From Calidithermus chliarophilus DSM 9957 (GTDB lineage: Bacteria > Deinococcota > Deinococci > Deinococcales > Thermaceae), in the NCBI RefSeq assembly GCF_000430045.1, contig NZ_KE387027.1:110781-155670 (forward strand): 44,890 nucleotides of DNA. The letters are read 5' to 3'. The notes beneath the pieces are model-generated. The model did no database searches. It worked only from the letters and a program-made list of their open reading frames with translations, and was not told the origin of the DNA. The position numbers were made by a program, and so were the translations under genes. Of the stretch, positions 32,750 through 40,961 are shown one piece after another. Each line of letters opens with the position of its first letter. Positions within the stretch are counted from its first letter, which is position 1.

Positions 32750-32871
32750 AGCGGTCAGCGATCAGCGGGAGGCCCATGGCGTGTGGTTCGTCGAGGGCCC
32801 AGGGCCAAGGCGTCTTGCGTACGTCGTACGACGCAGGACGTACGACCTAAAACGCACGACCCGCGCCCAGC
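32750..32871 (-). repeat. Composite repeat, locus G (degenerate)
   Basis: Between the hydratase start and the truB stop. On the minus strand it shows GTCGTACGTCCTGCGTCG, CGCAAGACGCC and remnants of the GTGTGGTTCGTCG tail, matching modules of loci D and E, but the perfect heptads and the CCCCTTAGCAAGG palindrome are missing. Confidence 0.55.
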
Positions 32872-33807
32872 CTACCCCTCCCCCTTAAACACCCGCCGGA
32901 TCTTCAGCTTGAACCCGTCTCCCTCAGCGATCGCGAGCAGGCGGCGGTGGCGGTCTACCAGGGCTACCACGCCGCGAGCGGGGATGGGGAGGGGGATGCC
33001 CTCGAGCACCTTGCGGGCCTCGGCGTGGGAGAGTTCGACCACGGGGCAGGAGAGGGCCTCGAGCTCGCCCAGGGTCTGCTTGGGGTCGATGGCGCGGGGG
33101 TTCTGGCAGCGCTCGAGGCCCACGTTGCCCACCCGCGTGCGCACCAGGCCCGACAGGAAGGCCTTGCCGCCCAGGCGTTCGCCCAGGTCGCGGGCGAAGG
33201 AGCGGATGTAGGTGCCCGAGCCTACCACCACCCGGATCACCGCGGTGGGGAAGGGGCCCTCGAGCCGGGGCAGCTCGACCTTTCGCCCCTTCTCCTGCAG
33301 GCTCCAGCCGTTGACGGTGGGGCCGATGCGGTAGGGCGTAGGGGCGGGGTCGAAGGCGAGGAGCTCGAGGCTGATGTAGCGCACCGGGCGGGGGGCGAGC
33401 TCGAGCTCGTGCCCCTTGCGCGCCGCCTCGTACGCCCGCACCCCCCCGACCTTCACCGCCGAGTAGGCCGGGGGCAGTTGCTCGGTGAGGGTCAGGAAGT
33501 AGGGCAGGGCCGCCTCGACGTCCCTGCGCCCGAAGGGCACGGGCTCCGCCGACGGCGGGGGCTCCTCGGCGTCGAGGGTGGGCGTGGTGGCCCCGAAGGA
33601 CACCCAGGCCAGGTACTCCTTGTCCTCGGCCGACAGGTAGGGCACCAGCTTGGTCGAGGCCTCGCTCGCCAGGATCAGCACCCCCGAGGCCAGGGGGTCG
33701 AGGGTGCCGGTGTGGCCCACCCGGCGCGTGCCCAGGTGGCGGCGGGCCAGGTCCACCACGTCGTGGGAGGTCAGGCCCAGGGGTTTATCCACGGCATAGA
33801 GCGCCAT
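32872..33807 (-). CDS. truB: tRNA pseudouridine-55 synthase
   Basis: 311 residues; modifies U55 in the TpsiC loop of tRNAs. The catalytic segment GHTGTLDPLASGVL (Asp in TLDPLA) is at about 32-45. VDKPLGLTSHDVV opens the protein, PPAYSAVKVGGVRAYEAAR and GSGTYIRSFARDLGERLG are conserved, and a PUA-like C-terminal region follows (about 235-311). ATG 33807 is 8 bases after TATAAT (33816-33821): probably leaderless. Confidence 0.93.
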   Translation of the reverse strand: MALYAVDKPLGLTSHDVVDLARRHLGTRRVGHTGTLDPLASGVLILASEASTKLVPYLSAEDKEYLAWVSFGATTPTLDAEEPPPSAEPVPFGRRDVEAALPYFLTLTEQLPPAYSAVKVGGVRAYEAARKGHELELAPRPVRYISLELLAFDPAPTPYRIGPTVNGWSLQEKGRKVELPRLEGPFPTAVIRVVVGSGTYIRSFARDLGERLGGKAFLSGLVRTRVGNVGLERCQNPRAIDPKQTLGELEALSCPVVELSHAEARKVLEGIPLPIPARGVVALVDRHRRLLAIAEGDGFKLKIRRVFKGEG

Positions 33808-33829
33808 GCGAAGGGATTATAAGCGGAAA

Positions 33830-33852
33830 CCCGGGACCGATACGGCCCCGGG
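33830..33852 (-). terminator. Hairpin between truB and the one-PKD peptidase
   Basis: CCCGGG (33830-33835) pairs with CCCGGG (33847-33852) with an additional CC/GG inside, followed on the minus strand by TTT. It likely ends the peptidase transcript just before truB's promoter. Confidence 0.5.
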
Positions 33853-33868
33853 CTCGAAGGGGTTCGGG

Positions 33869-34990
33869 TTACTGCACCGTGCCCTTGGGCTTGAGCAGGA
33901 TGATGTTGAGCGGGGTCTTGGCGGCGCTCGAGGCCTTGAGCCCCGGCAGGCTGTAGGGGTCGGCGGCGGCGTAGTTGACCGTGTAGCCCATGTCCTGCAA
34001 GGAGCCGATCGTCACCCGGCTCAGGGGGTTGGCCCCGCTGTCGAGGTAGCCGGTCATGATCTCGTTGTTGAAGACCGACTCCCGCCAGTGGCTGTCGCGG
34101 GTGCCGGCCCCGCCGGTGTTCTCGACGGGGACGTTGCCCGCGCCGCCCAGCGCCTGCCACTCGCGCACCGCGTTGGCGCCCACGAAGCGCGGGTCGCTGG
34201 TGCCCGCGCCGACGAGCAGGCTGCGCTGCCAGTTCCACAGCGTGCCGATGCCCAGCACGTGGCCCATCTCATGGAAGATCACCTCGTCGAGCTGGCCGTC
34301 GGCCTCGAGCTGCGCGAGGTCGGCGGAGTCGAACATCATGATGCCGTAGAGGGTGAGGCGGTCGGGGTTGCGGTCGTAGCACGGCCCGGCCTGCCCCAGG
34401 ATCTGGCCCGGCCCGTCGATGGGCACCACGGCGGCGTCGATGAGGATGTCGTCAACGGAGCCGTTGAAGGCGGAGAACCCGTCCTCACAGTCGTTGGCGG
34501 GGATGGTGAGGTTGGTGCTGGCGAAGCCCTGGGTGATGACCTGCTCCCACTTGGCCGCCGCCGCCTCGAAGGCGGCCTGCTGGCTGGGGGTGGGGCTGCC
34601 GGTGAAGCGCAGCGTGATGTCGTAGGGGTCATCGGCGGGCGGGTTCACGGTGATCGATACGGTCGCGCTATCTTCCAGGCCGCTGGGGTCGCTGACGACG
34701 AGCTTGGCGACGTAGCTGCCCGCGGCGTTGTAGGTGTGCTGGCGCGTCGAGCTGGAGGTGCAGTTGCTGAGGGTGTACTCGAAGGTGCCGTCGTTGTTCA
34801 CGTCCAGCTTGCAGGTCAGCGCGTTGCCATCAGGATCAGAGATACTCCATGAAAAAGTCACCTGGAGAGGGGCGGGGCCCGAGCCGGGGGTGCGGCTAAA
34901 GGAGCCAATGGTAGGGGGTTTGTTCATCGGGCATGCGGTAAGAAGCATCAACAAGCCCATAGCTAGCGCGACCAACGGAATACGTTTCAC
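33869..34990 (-). CDS. Secreted lipoprotein metallopeptidase (M8-like) with one PKD domain
   Basis: 373 residues. GTG 34990 is chosen over the longer frame: GGGAGGG lies 6 bases upstream and the signal peptide (VALAMGLLMLLTAC) then fits, giving Cys20 as lipid site. One PKD repeat (about 26-115, PPTIGSFSRTPGSGPAPLQVTFSW) with the same Cys pair as the five-PKD paralogue, then the peptidase domain from DPYDITLRF with HEMGHVLGIGTLW, SHWRE and IMTGY. Closest in layout to 2227-4524 with four repeats fewer; a likely duplicate that moved about 30 kb. Confidence 0.85.
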   Translation of the reverse strand: MKRIPLVALAMGLLMLLTACPMNKPPTIGSFSRTPGSGPAPLQVTFSWSISDPDGNALTCKLDVNNDGTFEYTLSNCTSSSTRQHTYNAAGSYVAKLVVSDPSGLEDSATVSITVNPPADDPYDITLRFTGSPTPSQQAAFEAAAAKWEQVITQGFASTNLTIPANDCEDGFSAFNGSVDDILIDAAVVPIDGPGQILGQAGPCYDRNPDRLTLYGIMMFDSADLAQLEADGQLDEVIFHEMGHVLGIGTLWNWQRSLLVGAGTSDPRFVGANAVREWQALGGAGNVPVENTGGAGTRDSHWRESVFNNEIMTGYLDSGANPLSRVTIGSLQDMGYTVNYAAADPYSLPGLKASSAAKTPLNIILLKPKGTVQ

Positions 34991-35088
34991 GGTTTCCCTC
35001 CCGTACGCCCCATCGTACCAGAGACCGCAGAATACCCATGGGCAAGTTGGACGGGGCGACAATCCTGACTCAGGTCATAGCGCAGGCG

Positions 35089-35117
35089 TTCAGCAGGCCG
35101 AAAACGGGTGTTATCCT
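35089..35117 (+). promoter_or_regulatory. proB promoter
   Basis: -35 TTCAGC (35089-35094), 17-base spacer, -10 TATCCT (35112-35117), 9 bases before the ATG at 35127. Leader is 0-3 bases. Confidence 0.55.
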
Positions 35118-35126
35118 GGGCTCAGG

Positions 35127-36275
35127 ATGACGCCGGAGCGCACCCCCCTTCCCCTGCCGCAGTACCGCCGTGTCGTGCTCAAGGTGGGGAGCGCGGTGCT
35201 GAGCGGTAGGGAGGGGCGCTCGAGGCAGATCGCCATCGCCGAGCAGGTCGCCCGGCTGCGCGGCGAGGGGCGCGAGGTGGTGCTGGTGTCGTCGGGGGCG
35301 GTGGCGACGGGGGTCGCCCGGCTGGGGCTGAAGGCCCGGCCTAAGACCATGCCCGGCAAGCAGGCGGCGGCGGCCGTGGGGCAGCCGGTGCTGATGCAGT
35401 TGTGGGAGCAGGCGCTGGCCTGGTACGACCTGCGGGTGGCCCAGATCCTGCTCACCGCCGAGGACCTCGCCCACCGCCACCGCTACCTCAACGCCCGCCA
35501 CACCCTCGAGACGCTGCTGGAGTGGGGCATCGTGCCGGTGATCAACGAGAACGACACCGTGATGGTGGAGGAGATCAAGTTCGGCGACAACGACCAGCTC
35601 TCCGCCCTCATCGCCTCGCTGGTGGGCGCCGACCTCCTGGTCATCCTCTCCGACATCGAGGCCCTCTACGACGCCGACCCCCGCCACAACCCCCACGCCC
35701 GCCCGGTGCCCTACGTCGAGCGCGTGGACGCCGAGGTGCTGCGGATGGCCGGGGCCGACCCCAACGGGGTGGGGACCGGGGGCATGCGGAGCAAGCTGCT
35801 GGCCGCCGAGAAAGCCCAGGCCGCCGGGATCCCCATGCTGCTGCTGCCGGGCACCCGCCCCGGGGCGGTGCTGCAGGCGTTGCGCGGCGAGCCGGTGGGC
35901 ACCTTCTTCGCGGCGGGGCAGCGCCGCTACAGCGGGCAGAAGCTCTGGCTGTACCAGCTCCCCAAGCCGGCGGGGGAGATCGTGGTGGACGCCGGGGCCG
36001 CCCGGGCGCTGCGGGAGGGCGGGGCCTCGCTGCTGCCGGCCGGGATCCGGGCGGTGCGGGGCAGCTTCGGGGTGGGGGAGCCGGTGCGCTGCCTCGACCC
36101 CGCGGGCAACCTGGTGGGGGTGGGGCTGGTCAACTACAGCTCCGCCGAGATCGAGCGCGTCAAGGGGGCCAAGAGCCGCGACCTCGAGGCCATTTTGGGC
36201 TACAAGCACTCCGACGAGGTGATCCACCGCGACTACTTCGCCCTCGCCAGCGAGCTGGCCGCGCTCAGCCCCTGA
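35127..36275 (+). CDS. proB: Glutamate 5-kinase
   Basis: 382 residues from ATG 35127. First step of proline synthesis. The kinase domain about 14-265 has VVLKVGSAVLSG, VLVSSGAVATGVARLGL, PVINENDTVMVEEIKFGDNDQLSALIA and ADLLVILSDIEALYDADP. The C-terminal PUA domain follows (about 285-375, GEIVVDAGAARALREGGASLLPAGIRAV). A complete protein, 36 bases before proA. Confidence 0.95.
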   Translation: MTPERTPLPLPQYRRVVLKVGSAVLSGREGRSRQIAIAEQVARLRGEGREVVLVSSGAVATGVARLGLKARPKTMPGKQAAAAVGQPVLMQLWEQALAWYDLRVAQILLTAEDLAHRHRYLNARHTLETLLEWGIVPVINENDTVMVEEIKFGDNDQLSALIASLVGADLLVILSDIEALYDADPRHNPHARPVPYVERVDAEVLRMAGADPNGVGTGGMRSKLLAAEKAQAAGIPMLLLPGTRPGAVLQALRGEPVGTFFAAGQRRYSGQKLWLYQLPKPAGEIVVDAGAARALREGGASLLPAGIRAVRGSFGVGEPVRCLDPAGNLVGVGLVNYSSAEIERVKGAKSRDLEAILGYKHSDEVIHRDYFALASELAALSP

Positions 36276-36298
36276 GGGAAAGGGCTCGGGGCTTCGGG

Positions 36299-36304
36299 TA
36301 AACT
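36299..36304 (+). promoter_or_regulatory. Internal proA -10 box
   Basis: TAAACT ends 7 bases before the proA ATG, so proA may also be transcribed alone as a leaderless mRNA within the proBA operon. Confidence 0.45.
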
Positions 36305-36311
36305 CGAGGGC

Positions 36312-37577
36312 ATGATCGGCGAGATCGGGCACCGTTCCATCGTGGAGATGGCCCAGCGGGCCAGGGAGGCCGCCCGGAGGCTGGCGAGCGCTTCGCCGGC
36401 GGCCAAGGCCCAGGCCCTGCGGCAGGCGGCGGCACGGCTACACAGCGACTGGGACGCCCTCGAGGCCGCCAACCGCCACGACCTCGAGGCCGCCGAGGCC
36501 ATGGGGCTCTCCAAGGCCAAGCTGGACCGCCTCAGGCTCACGCCCAGGGTGCGCGACGACCTCGTGACCGGCCTGCTCCAGGTGGCCGACATGCCCGACC
36601 CGGTGGGCGAGATCGAGGGCCTGACCCTGCGCCCCAACGGCCTGCAGGTGGGCCGCATGCGGGTGCCGCTGGGCGTGATCGGCTTCATCTACGAGTCGCG
36701 CCCCAACGCCACCGTCGAGGCCAGCGCCCTCGCGCTCAAGGCGGGCAACGCCATCGTGCTGCGCGGGGGCAAGGAAGCCTTCCGGTCGAACCAGGCGCTG
36801 GTGCGGCTGCTGCAGGAGTCGCTGCAGCAGGCCGGCCTCCCCGCCGAGGCCGTCCAGCTCGTCCCCACCACCGACCGCGCGGCCATCCTCGAGCTGTGCC
36901 ACCTGGGCGGCCTGCTCGACCTCCTCATCCCCCGCGGCGGCAAGGAGCTCATCGAGCTCGTGCGGCGCGAGGCCCGCATGCCGGTGCTGGCCCACGCCGA
37001 AGGGGTCAACCACCTCTACGTGGACGACGGCGCCCCTGTGGATAAGGCTGTGGATATCGCCGTCAACGGCAAGGCCCAGCGGCCCAGCACCTGCAACGCG
37101 CTCGAGAAGGTCCTGGTCCACGCGGCCGCCGCGCCCGAGTTCCTGCCCCGGCTCGAGGCCGCCATGACCCGCGCCGGGGTCGAGCTGCGCGGCTGCGAAC
37201 GCACCCGCGAGGTCCTGCCGGGCGTCAAGGCGGCCGGCGAGGAGGACTGGTCGGCCGAGTACCTCGACCTGATCCTCACCCTCAAGGTCGTGGACTCCCT
37301 CGAGGAGGCCCTCGCCCACGTCGCCCGCTACGGCTCGCGCCACACCGAGGCCATCTGCACCAACGACCACGCCCACGCCATGCGCTTCCTGCGCGAGGTG
37401 GACGCCTCCTTGGTGCTCGTCAACGCCTCGCCCCGCTTCAACGACGGCTTCCAGCTAGGCCTGGGCGCCGAGATCGGCATCTCCACCAGCAAGCTCCACG
37501 CCTACGGGGTGATGGGGGTGCGCGAGCTGACCACCACCAAGTGGATCGCGCTGGGCGACGGGCAGGTGCGGGAGTGA
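36312..37577 (+). CDS. proA: Gamma-glutamyl phosphate reductase
   Basis: 421 residues. Second step of proline synthesis; NADPH reduction of glutamyl phosphate to glutamate semialdehyde. RVPLGVIGFIYESRPN at about 117-132, LRGGKEAFRSNQAL at about 153-166, VLAHAEGVNHLYVDDGA, and the catalytic Cys in QRPSTCNALEKVLVH (about 262). Complete, with the expected length. Followed 19 bases later by a YihY-family gene. Confidence 0.95.
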   Translation: MIGEIGHRSIVEMAQRAREAARRLASASPAAKAQALRQAAARLHSDWDALEAANRHDLEAAEAMGLSKAKLDRLRLTPRVRDDLVTGLLQVADMPDPVGEIEGLTLRPNGLQVGRMRVPLGVIGFIYESRPNATVEASALALKAGNAIVLRGGKEAFRSNQALVRLLQESLQQAGLPAEAVQLVPTTDRAAILELCHLGGLLDLLIPRGGKELIELVRREARMPVLAHAEGVNHLYVDDGAPVDKAVDIAVNGKAQRPSTCNALEKVLVHAAAAPEFLPRLEAAMTRAGVELRGCERTREVLPGVKAAGEEDWSAEYLDLILTLKVVDSLEEALAHVARYGSRHTEAICTNDHAHAMRFLREVDASLVLVNASPRFNDGFQLGLGAEIGISTSKLHAYGVMGVRELTTTKWIALGDGQVRE

Positions 37578-37596
37578 ACCTCGAGCACACCGCGCC

Positions 37597-38487
37597 ATGA
37601 ACCCCCGGCTCTCCCGGATGGTCCGGGCCTACACCAACGCCCACATCCCCTTCTTCGCGGCGGCCCTGTCCTACTACGCGCTGTTCAGCCTCATGCCCCT
37701 GCTGTTTCTGCTGGTGGGGGTCTTCGGCTTCGTGCTCTCGGGCAACGAGGGCCTGCGCGACGCCTTTTTGGTGCGCCTCGTCGAGCTCACCGTCTACCTG
37801 CTGCCCACCCAGCCCGAGCTCGCCAACGGCCTGGTGGGCTTCCTCACCCGCGGGGCCTTCCCGATCACGCTGGGCAGCCTGCTGGTGCTGCTGTGGGCCT
37901 CGAGCGGCTTCTTCGCCTCGCTGGCCTACGCGCTGGGCATCATCTTCGGCGGGCTCGCCCCCCACCTGCACCAGGCCGAACTGCCCACCCCCATGGAAGG
38001 CTATACCCCCATGACCGGGCAGAAGCTGCTGCGGGCCGGGCAGCGGGTCTGGCGCTACGTGCGCTCGAGGGTGCTCGCCCTGCTGGCCCCGCTGCTGCTG
38101 GGACTGGCCCTGATCCTGCTGGCGCTGGGGGGCTTGGCGCTGTCCTTCCTGCTGCGCTACCTGCCCCCCGAGCTGGGGATCCTGCGGGGGGGCCTCGAGT
38201 TCATCCTGCCCTTGCTGGGCGCTTTCCTGCTCTTCCTCGTCACCTACACCCTGCTGCCCCTGCCCGCCCCACGCCTCGGCGCCGCGGTGGTGGCGGCGGG
38301 AGCGGCAGCCCTGGCCTGGGACGGCATGCGGCTGGGGCTACCCTTGCTCCTCCCCCGTGCCCAGTACTACGAGGTGCTCTACGGCCCCATCGCCGGGTTC
38401 CTGCTGGCGATGGTGGGTTTCTACCTCACCATGTGGATCCTGCTGGTGGGCGCGGTGCTGGCCCGGGGGCTCTCCGAGGCGGGGTAG
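37597..38487 (+). CDS. YihY/BrkB-family membrane protein
   Basis: 296 residues with six hydrophobic segments. FFAAALSYYALFSLMPLLFLLVGVFGFVLSG at the start is typical of YihY/UPF0761, as is the QYYEVLYGPIAGFLLAMVGFYLTMWILLVGAVLARGL end. Role in the family is not established (earlier linked to RNase BN by mistake). Cytoplasmic membrane. Probably cotranscribed with proA. Confidence 0.82.
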   Translation: MNPRLSRMVRAYTNAHIPFFAAALSYYALFSLMPLLFLLVGVFGFVLSGNEGLRDAFLVRLVELTVYLLPTQPELANGLVGFLTRGAFPITLGSLLVLLWASSGFFASLAYALGIIFGGLAPHLHQAELPTPMEGYTPMTGQKLLRAGQRVWRYVRSRVLALLAPLLLGLALILLALGGLALSFLLRYLPPELGILRGGLEFILPLLGAFLLFLVTYTLLPLPAPRLGAAVVAAGAAALAWDGMRLGLPLLLPRAQYYEVLYGPIAGFLLAMVGFYLTMWILLVGAVLARGLSEAG

Positions 38488-38553
38488 TCGCGCCGAGGTC
38501 CCCGGTCCTGAACTCGAGGGTCGGGCGCGAGCTAGGCTTCATACCTCGACAGC
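38488..38553. other. Short gap at the border of the accessory island
   Basis: CGCGCC (38490-38495) and GGGCGCG (about 38523-38529) can pair as a weak hairpin for the YihY gene. Just beyond this point base composition drops and the minus-strand island begins. Confidence 0.4.
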
Positions 38554-39171
38554 TCAGCGCCTACGGTACTCCTCATCGGTCATGCTGACCGTCCAAACGA
38601 TGCTGTTGTCAGGTGCGTAAGCGGCGTTCGACTCCTCCGGCAAAAGGCAGTAGATGAAGTAGGGTGTGCCGTTTGGAAACCGCCCCTTGGTCAACATGAA
38701 TTTCTGCATGTAGATCCCGTCGCTATCGGCCCCGCACAGGCTGGCGAAGAAGGGAGCTGGGCCATCCTGAAAACCGCCCAGGTTGCCAACCATGAGGAGC
38801 ATGAAGTCCTGAACCATGCGGTGATCAACAATTCTTGGCATTTCTTCGGGGTCGTCGGTGCCGAATAAACGCAGCTCAGCTTGAATGACCCGCCCCTCAA
38901 GATCTTTCACGAGCGTTACTAGTGCCGGCTGAGAAGACCTTCCTGTAGAATCGCGCAGAAGCCTAAAGAAGTGGAGGATCTTTTCTATACCTTCTGCTCC
39001 CTCGTAGTCGCAGCCGTACTTCTGGCAGAAGTCCGTCCCGCGCAGCGAGCCGGCGGTGCCGAACAGCGGCGTGCGCCCGGTTGGGGGCCGCCGGGAGACG
39101 GTCAAAGCCCCCACGGCCAGGGCTATGCCTACGGTTATGCCCATATAGATGATCAGGCTGCGGTACCTCAT
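38554..39171 (-). CDS. Membrane-anchored unknown protein; candidate immunity for the GH19-CHAP hydrolase
   Basis: 205 residues from ATG 39171, which lies 2 bases after the stop codon of the hydrolase gene (TAGAAATG), so the two are coupled. One N-terminal membrane segment (about 5-26, LIIYMGITVGIALAVGALTV) then a soluble domain with Cys residues (FCQKYGCDYEG; SLCGADSDG; IYCLLPEES) placed outside the membrane. Not a recognised family. Position and topology fit a periplasmic or surface inhibitor of the cell-wall hydrolase encoded just upstream (inference). G+C is below that of the housekeeping genes. Confidence 0.6.
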   Translation of the reverse strand: MRYRSLIIYMGITVGIALAVGALTVSRRPPTGRTPLFGTAGSLRGTDFCQKYGCDYEGAEGIEKILHFFRLLRDSTGRSSQPALVTLVKDLEGRVIQAELRLFGTDDPEEMPRIVDHRMVQDFMLLMVGNLGGFQDGPAPFFASLCGADSDGIYMQKFMLTKGRFPNGTPYFIYCLLPEESNAAYAPDNSIVWTVSMTDEEYRRR

Positions 39172-39173
39172 TT

Positions 39174-40961
39174 CTATACCTTTCTGAGCCAGCATTTGGG
39201 GACAAAGTTCTCGTACGGATCTACGGTCCAACACTCCTTCCCGTTTTCGATAGTCTTCTTCAAACGGAAGTTGGTCGTAAATTCAATGCCCACGTTTTGC
39301 TGCGCCACGGTGACGTGTTCATCGGATACCTCAGCCACCACGGCCACATGGCCGTAGCTCCCTGTCGCGAACACCATGAGGTCGCCCTTGCGGGGCTTAG
39401 TGGGACTGCCGTTGAGGTACTGCGCCAGGCCGGAGTAACCCATCTCCCCGTCTTTGAGGCCCTCTGTGTACATCTTGATGGCCCCAGTGCCATAGCCCAA
39501 GCCAGCCAACATGTGGCCGTAAATAAGCCAGTAATACCTACGTGCGAACTCCACGCACTGCCATTTCTGCCCCATGTATGTATCATTCAAATGGTTAGGA
39601 CCGTAAGAGTCGCCTTCTGCCAGCCCGTGGTAGAACCCTTCAACCCCGTCGAGTGACCCTATAGGGATTCCTTTACCCTGCTCGTCCCGCTCCTCTTTGG
39701 TCAAGCCGTCGGCCTTGGAGTCAAGTAGCTTTTGTCGCTCCGCAAGGGGGCGTACTACCAAACCCTCAACCTTGGCAGGCTGTTGAGGTTTGTCGGCCTT
39801 GTCGGGCTCGGACTTGCCTAACTCGCGGAGAGATGAATACAGCATCTCTGCGCTAATGGCCACCTGCTCTGCATGGAGGCTGGCGTTGACAATCTGTCTG
39901 GCCCCTATGAAGTCCTGAAGGTCGGGCTGCTTTCCTTTTGGCAAGCGACCGTCGAGGGAGTTCTGTGGAGCTTGCCTTCTTGGACGGAAAGTCCCAGCAC
40001 GCATTCCTTCCACGAGGATTAATGCCGACAGTTGAGGGTATCGAACTACCGCGTCCGGGTCTTCGACAATGTTCGGGGTGACGCCGTTGACAGTGAAGCC
40101 CTCTTCCTCGATAATCTGTTGCCACTTCATGTAGTTGCTTTTGCCGGTGATCTGAACGTATCCCCTGCCACGGTACTTGTAACCGTCGCCCGGCTGGGTG
40201 TTCTTCAGCTCGTTGAGGTTGCGCTGCCTGCGCTCCTCAAGGAATCGCTGGAGCCGTGCAGAGTCGTTCCTAGGTAGGCGATAAATCTGGTAATCATCGT
40301 CCCAAATGCTAGGATTTGGCCCGTACTTCGCCTCGAAATACGCGTATGCGGAAGCCCCACTGTAAAGCTCTGTCAGCGATCTTCCCATGTTCGATTCCCA
40401 AGCCGCAGTAGCGACGATGTACGCAATGTGAGCAGGGTCGGTGACCCCGGCGTTTTTACTGGCTTCCAGGATTGTCCTGACATGGGGGATGAACTGGCGA
40501 ATGGCTTCGGGGTTGGAAGGCTTGCCCATTTTCTTGGCGGCCTCCGGTAAGGCTTTTAGGACCGCTTTCTCGAGCCCACCCCAGTCCATGTCCTGACGTT
40601 GATCGCCCCTGCTATCGGGAGAGGGACCGGGTGCGGGTGTACGGGACGACTCCTGGCGTGTAGGTTCAGGCCCCAGCGGGCTTTCTGTCGTTGGCCGCAG
40701 CACGAAGTTATCGAAAACCAGGTCCTTACGGTCGTCGGGCTTGGGGCTGGGGTCGCGCTCGCCCACGATCCTGACGTAATCCACCAGCAGGGTGTTGTCG
40801 TTCTGGTACCGGCCCCGGACCAAGGCCCCGTGGTCGGCGCGCTCGAGGTAGAAGCTGCCGTTCGGCAGGACCGCGCCGGTCATCCTCCAGGTGATCCCGC
40901 TGCCCGGCGTCACTCTGTAGAGCGCGGAGAGCCGCCCGTCGGGCGCGCGGTGGATCTTCAG
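39174..40961 (-). CDS. Cell-wall hydrolase effector: GH19 lysozyme/chitinase-like plus CHAP domain
   Basis: Coding starts by the GTG at 40913, but homologous-looking sequence (KIHRAPDGRLSALYRV) continues upstream to about 40961. Domains, counted from 40913: N-terminal unknown (1-95), Pro/Ser linker, a GH19-type domain (about 120-300) with ATAAWESNMGRSLTE and GDGYKYRGRGYVQITGKSNY; a CHAP amidase/endopeptidase domain (about 440-579) with Cys in WQCVEFARRYYW and His in SYGHVAVVAEV. No signal peptide, as in secreted-effector genes exported by other means. It probably cuts glycan strands and peptide stems. Composition is mixed and unlike the neighbours. Confidence 0.7.
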   Translation of the reverse strand: MKIHRAPDGRLSALYRVTPGSGITWRMTGAVLPNGSFYLERADHGALVRGRYQNDNTLLVDYVRIVGERDPSPKPDDRKDLVFDNFVLRPTTESPLGPEPTRQESSRTPAPGPSPDSRGDQRQDMDWGGLEKAVLKALPEAAKKMGKPSNPEAIRQFIPHVRTILEASKNAGVTDPAHIAYIVATAAWESNMGRSLTELYSGASAYAYFEAKYGPNPSIWDDDYQIYRLPRNDSARLQRFLEERRQRNLNELKNTQPGDGYKYRGRGYVQITGKSNYMKWQQIIEEEGFTVNGVTPNIVEDPDAVVRYPQLSALILVEGMRAGTFRPRRQAPQNSLDGRLPKGKQPDLQDFIGARQIVNASLHAEQVAISAEMLYSSLRELGKSEPDKADKPQQPAKVEGLVVRPLAERQKLLDSKADGLTKEERDEQGKGIPIGSLDGVEGFYHGLAEGDSYGPNHLNDTYMGQKWQCVEFARRYYWLIYGHMLAGLGYGTGAIKMYTEGLKDGEMGYSGLAQYLNGSPTKPRKGDLMVFATGSYGHVAVVAEVSDEHVTVAQQNVGIEFTTNFRLKKTIENGKECWTVDPYENFVPKCWLRKV

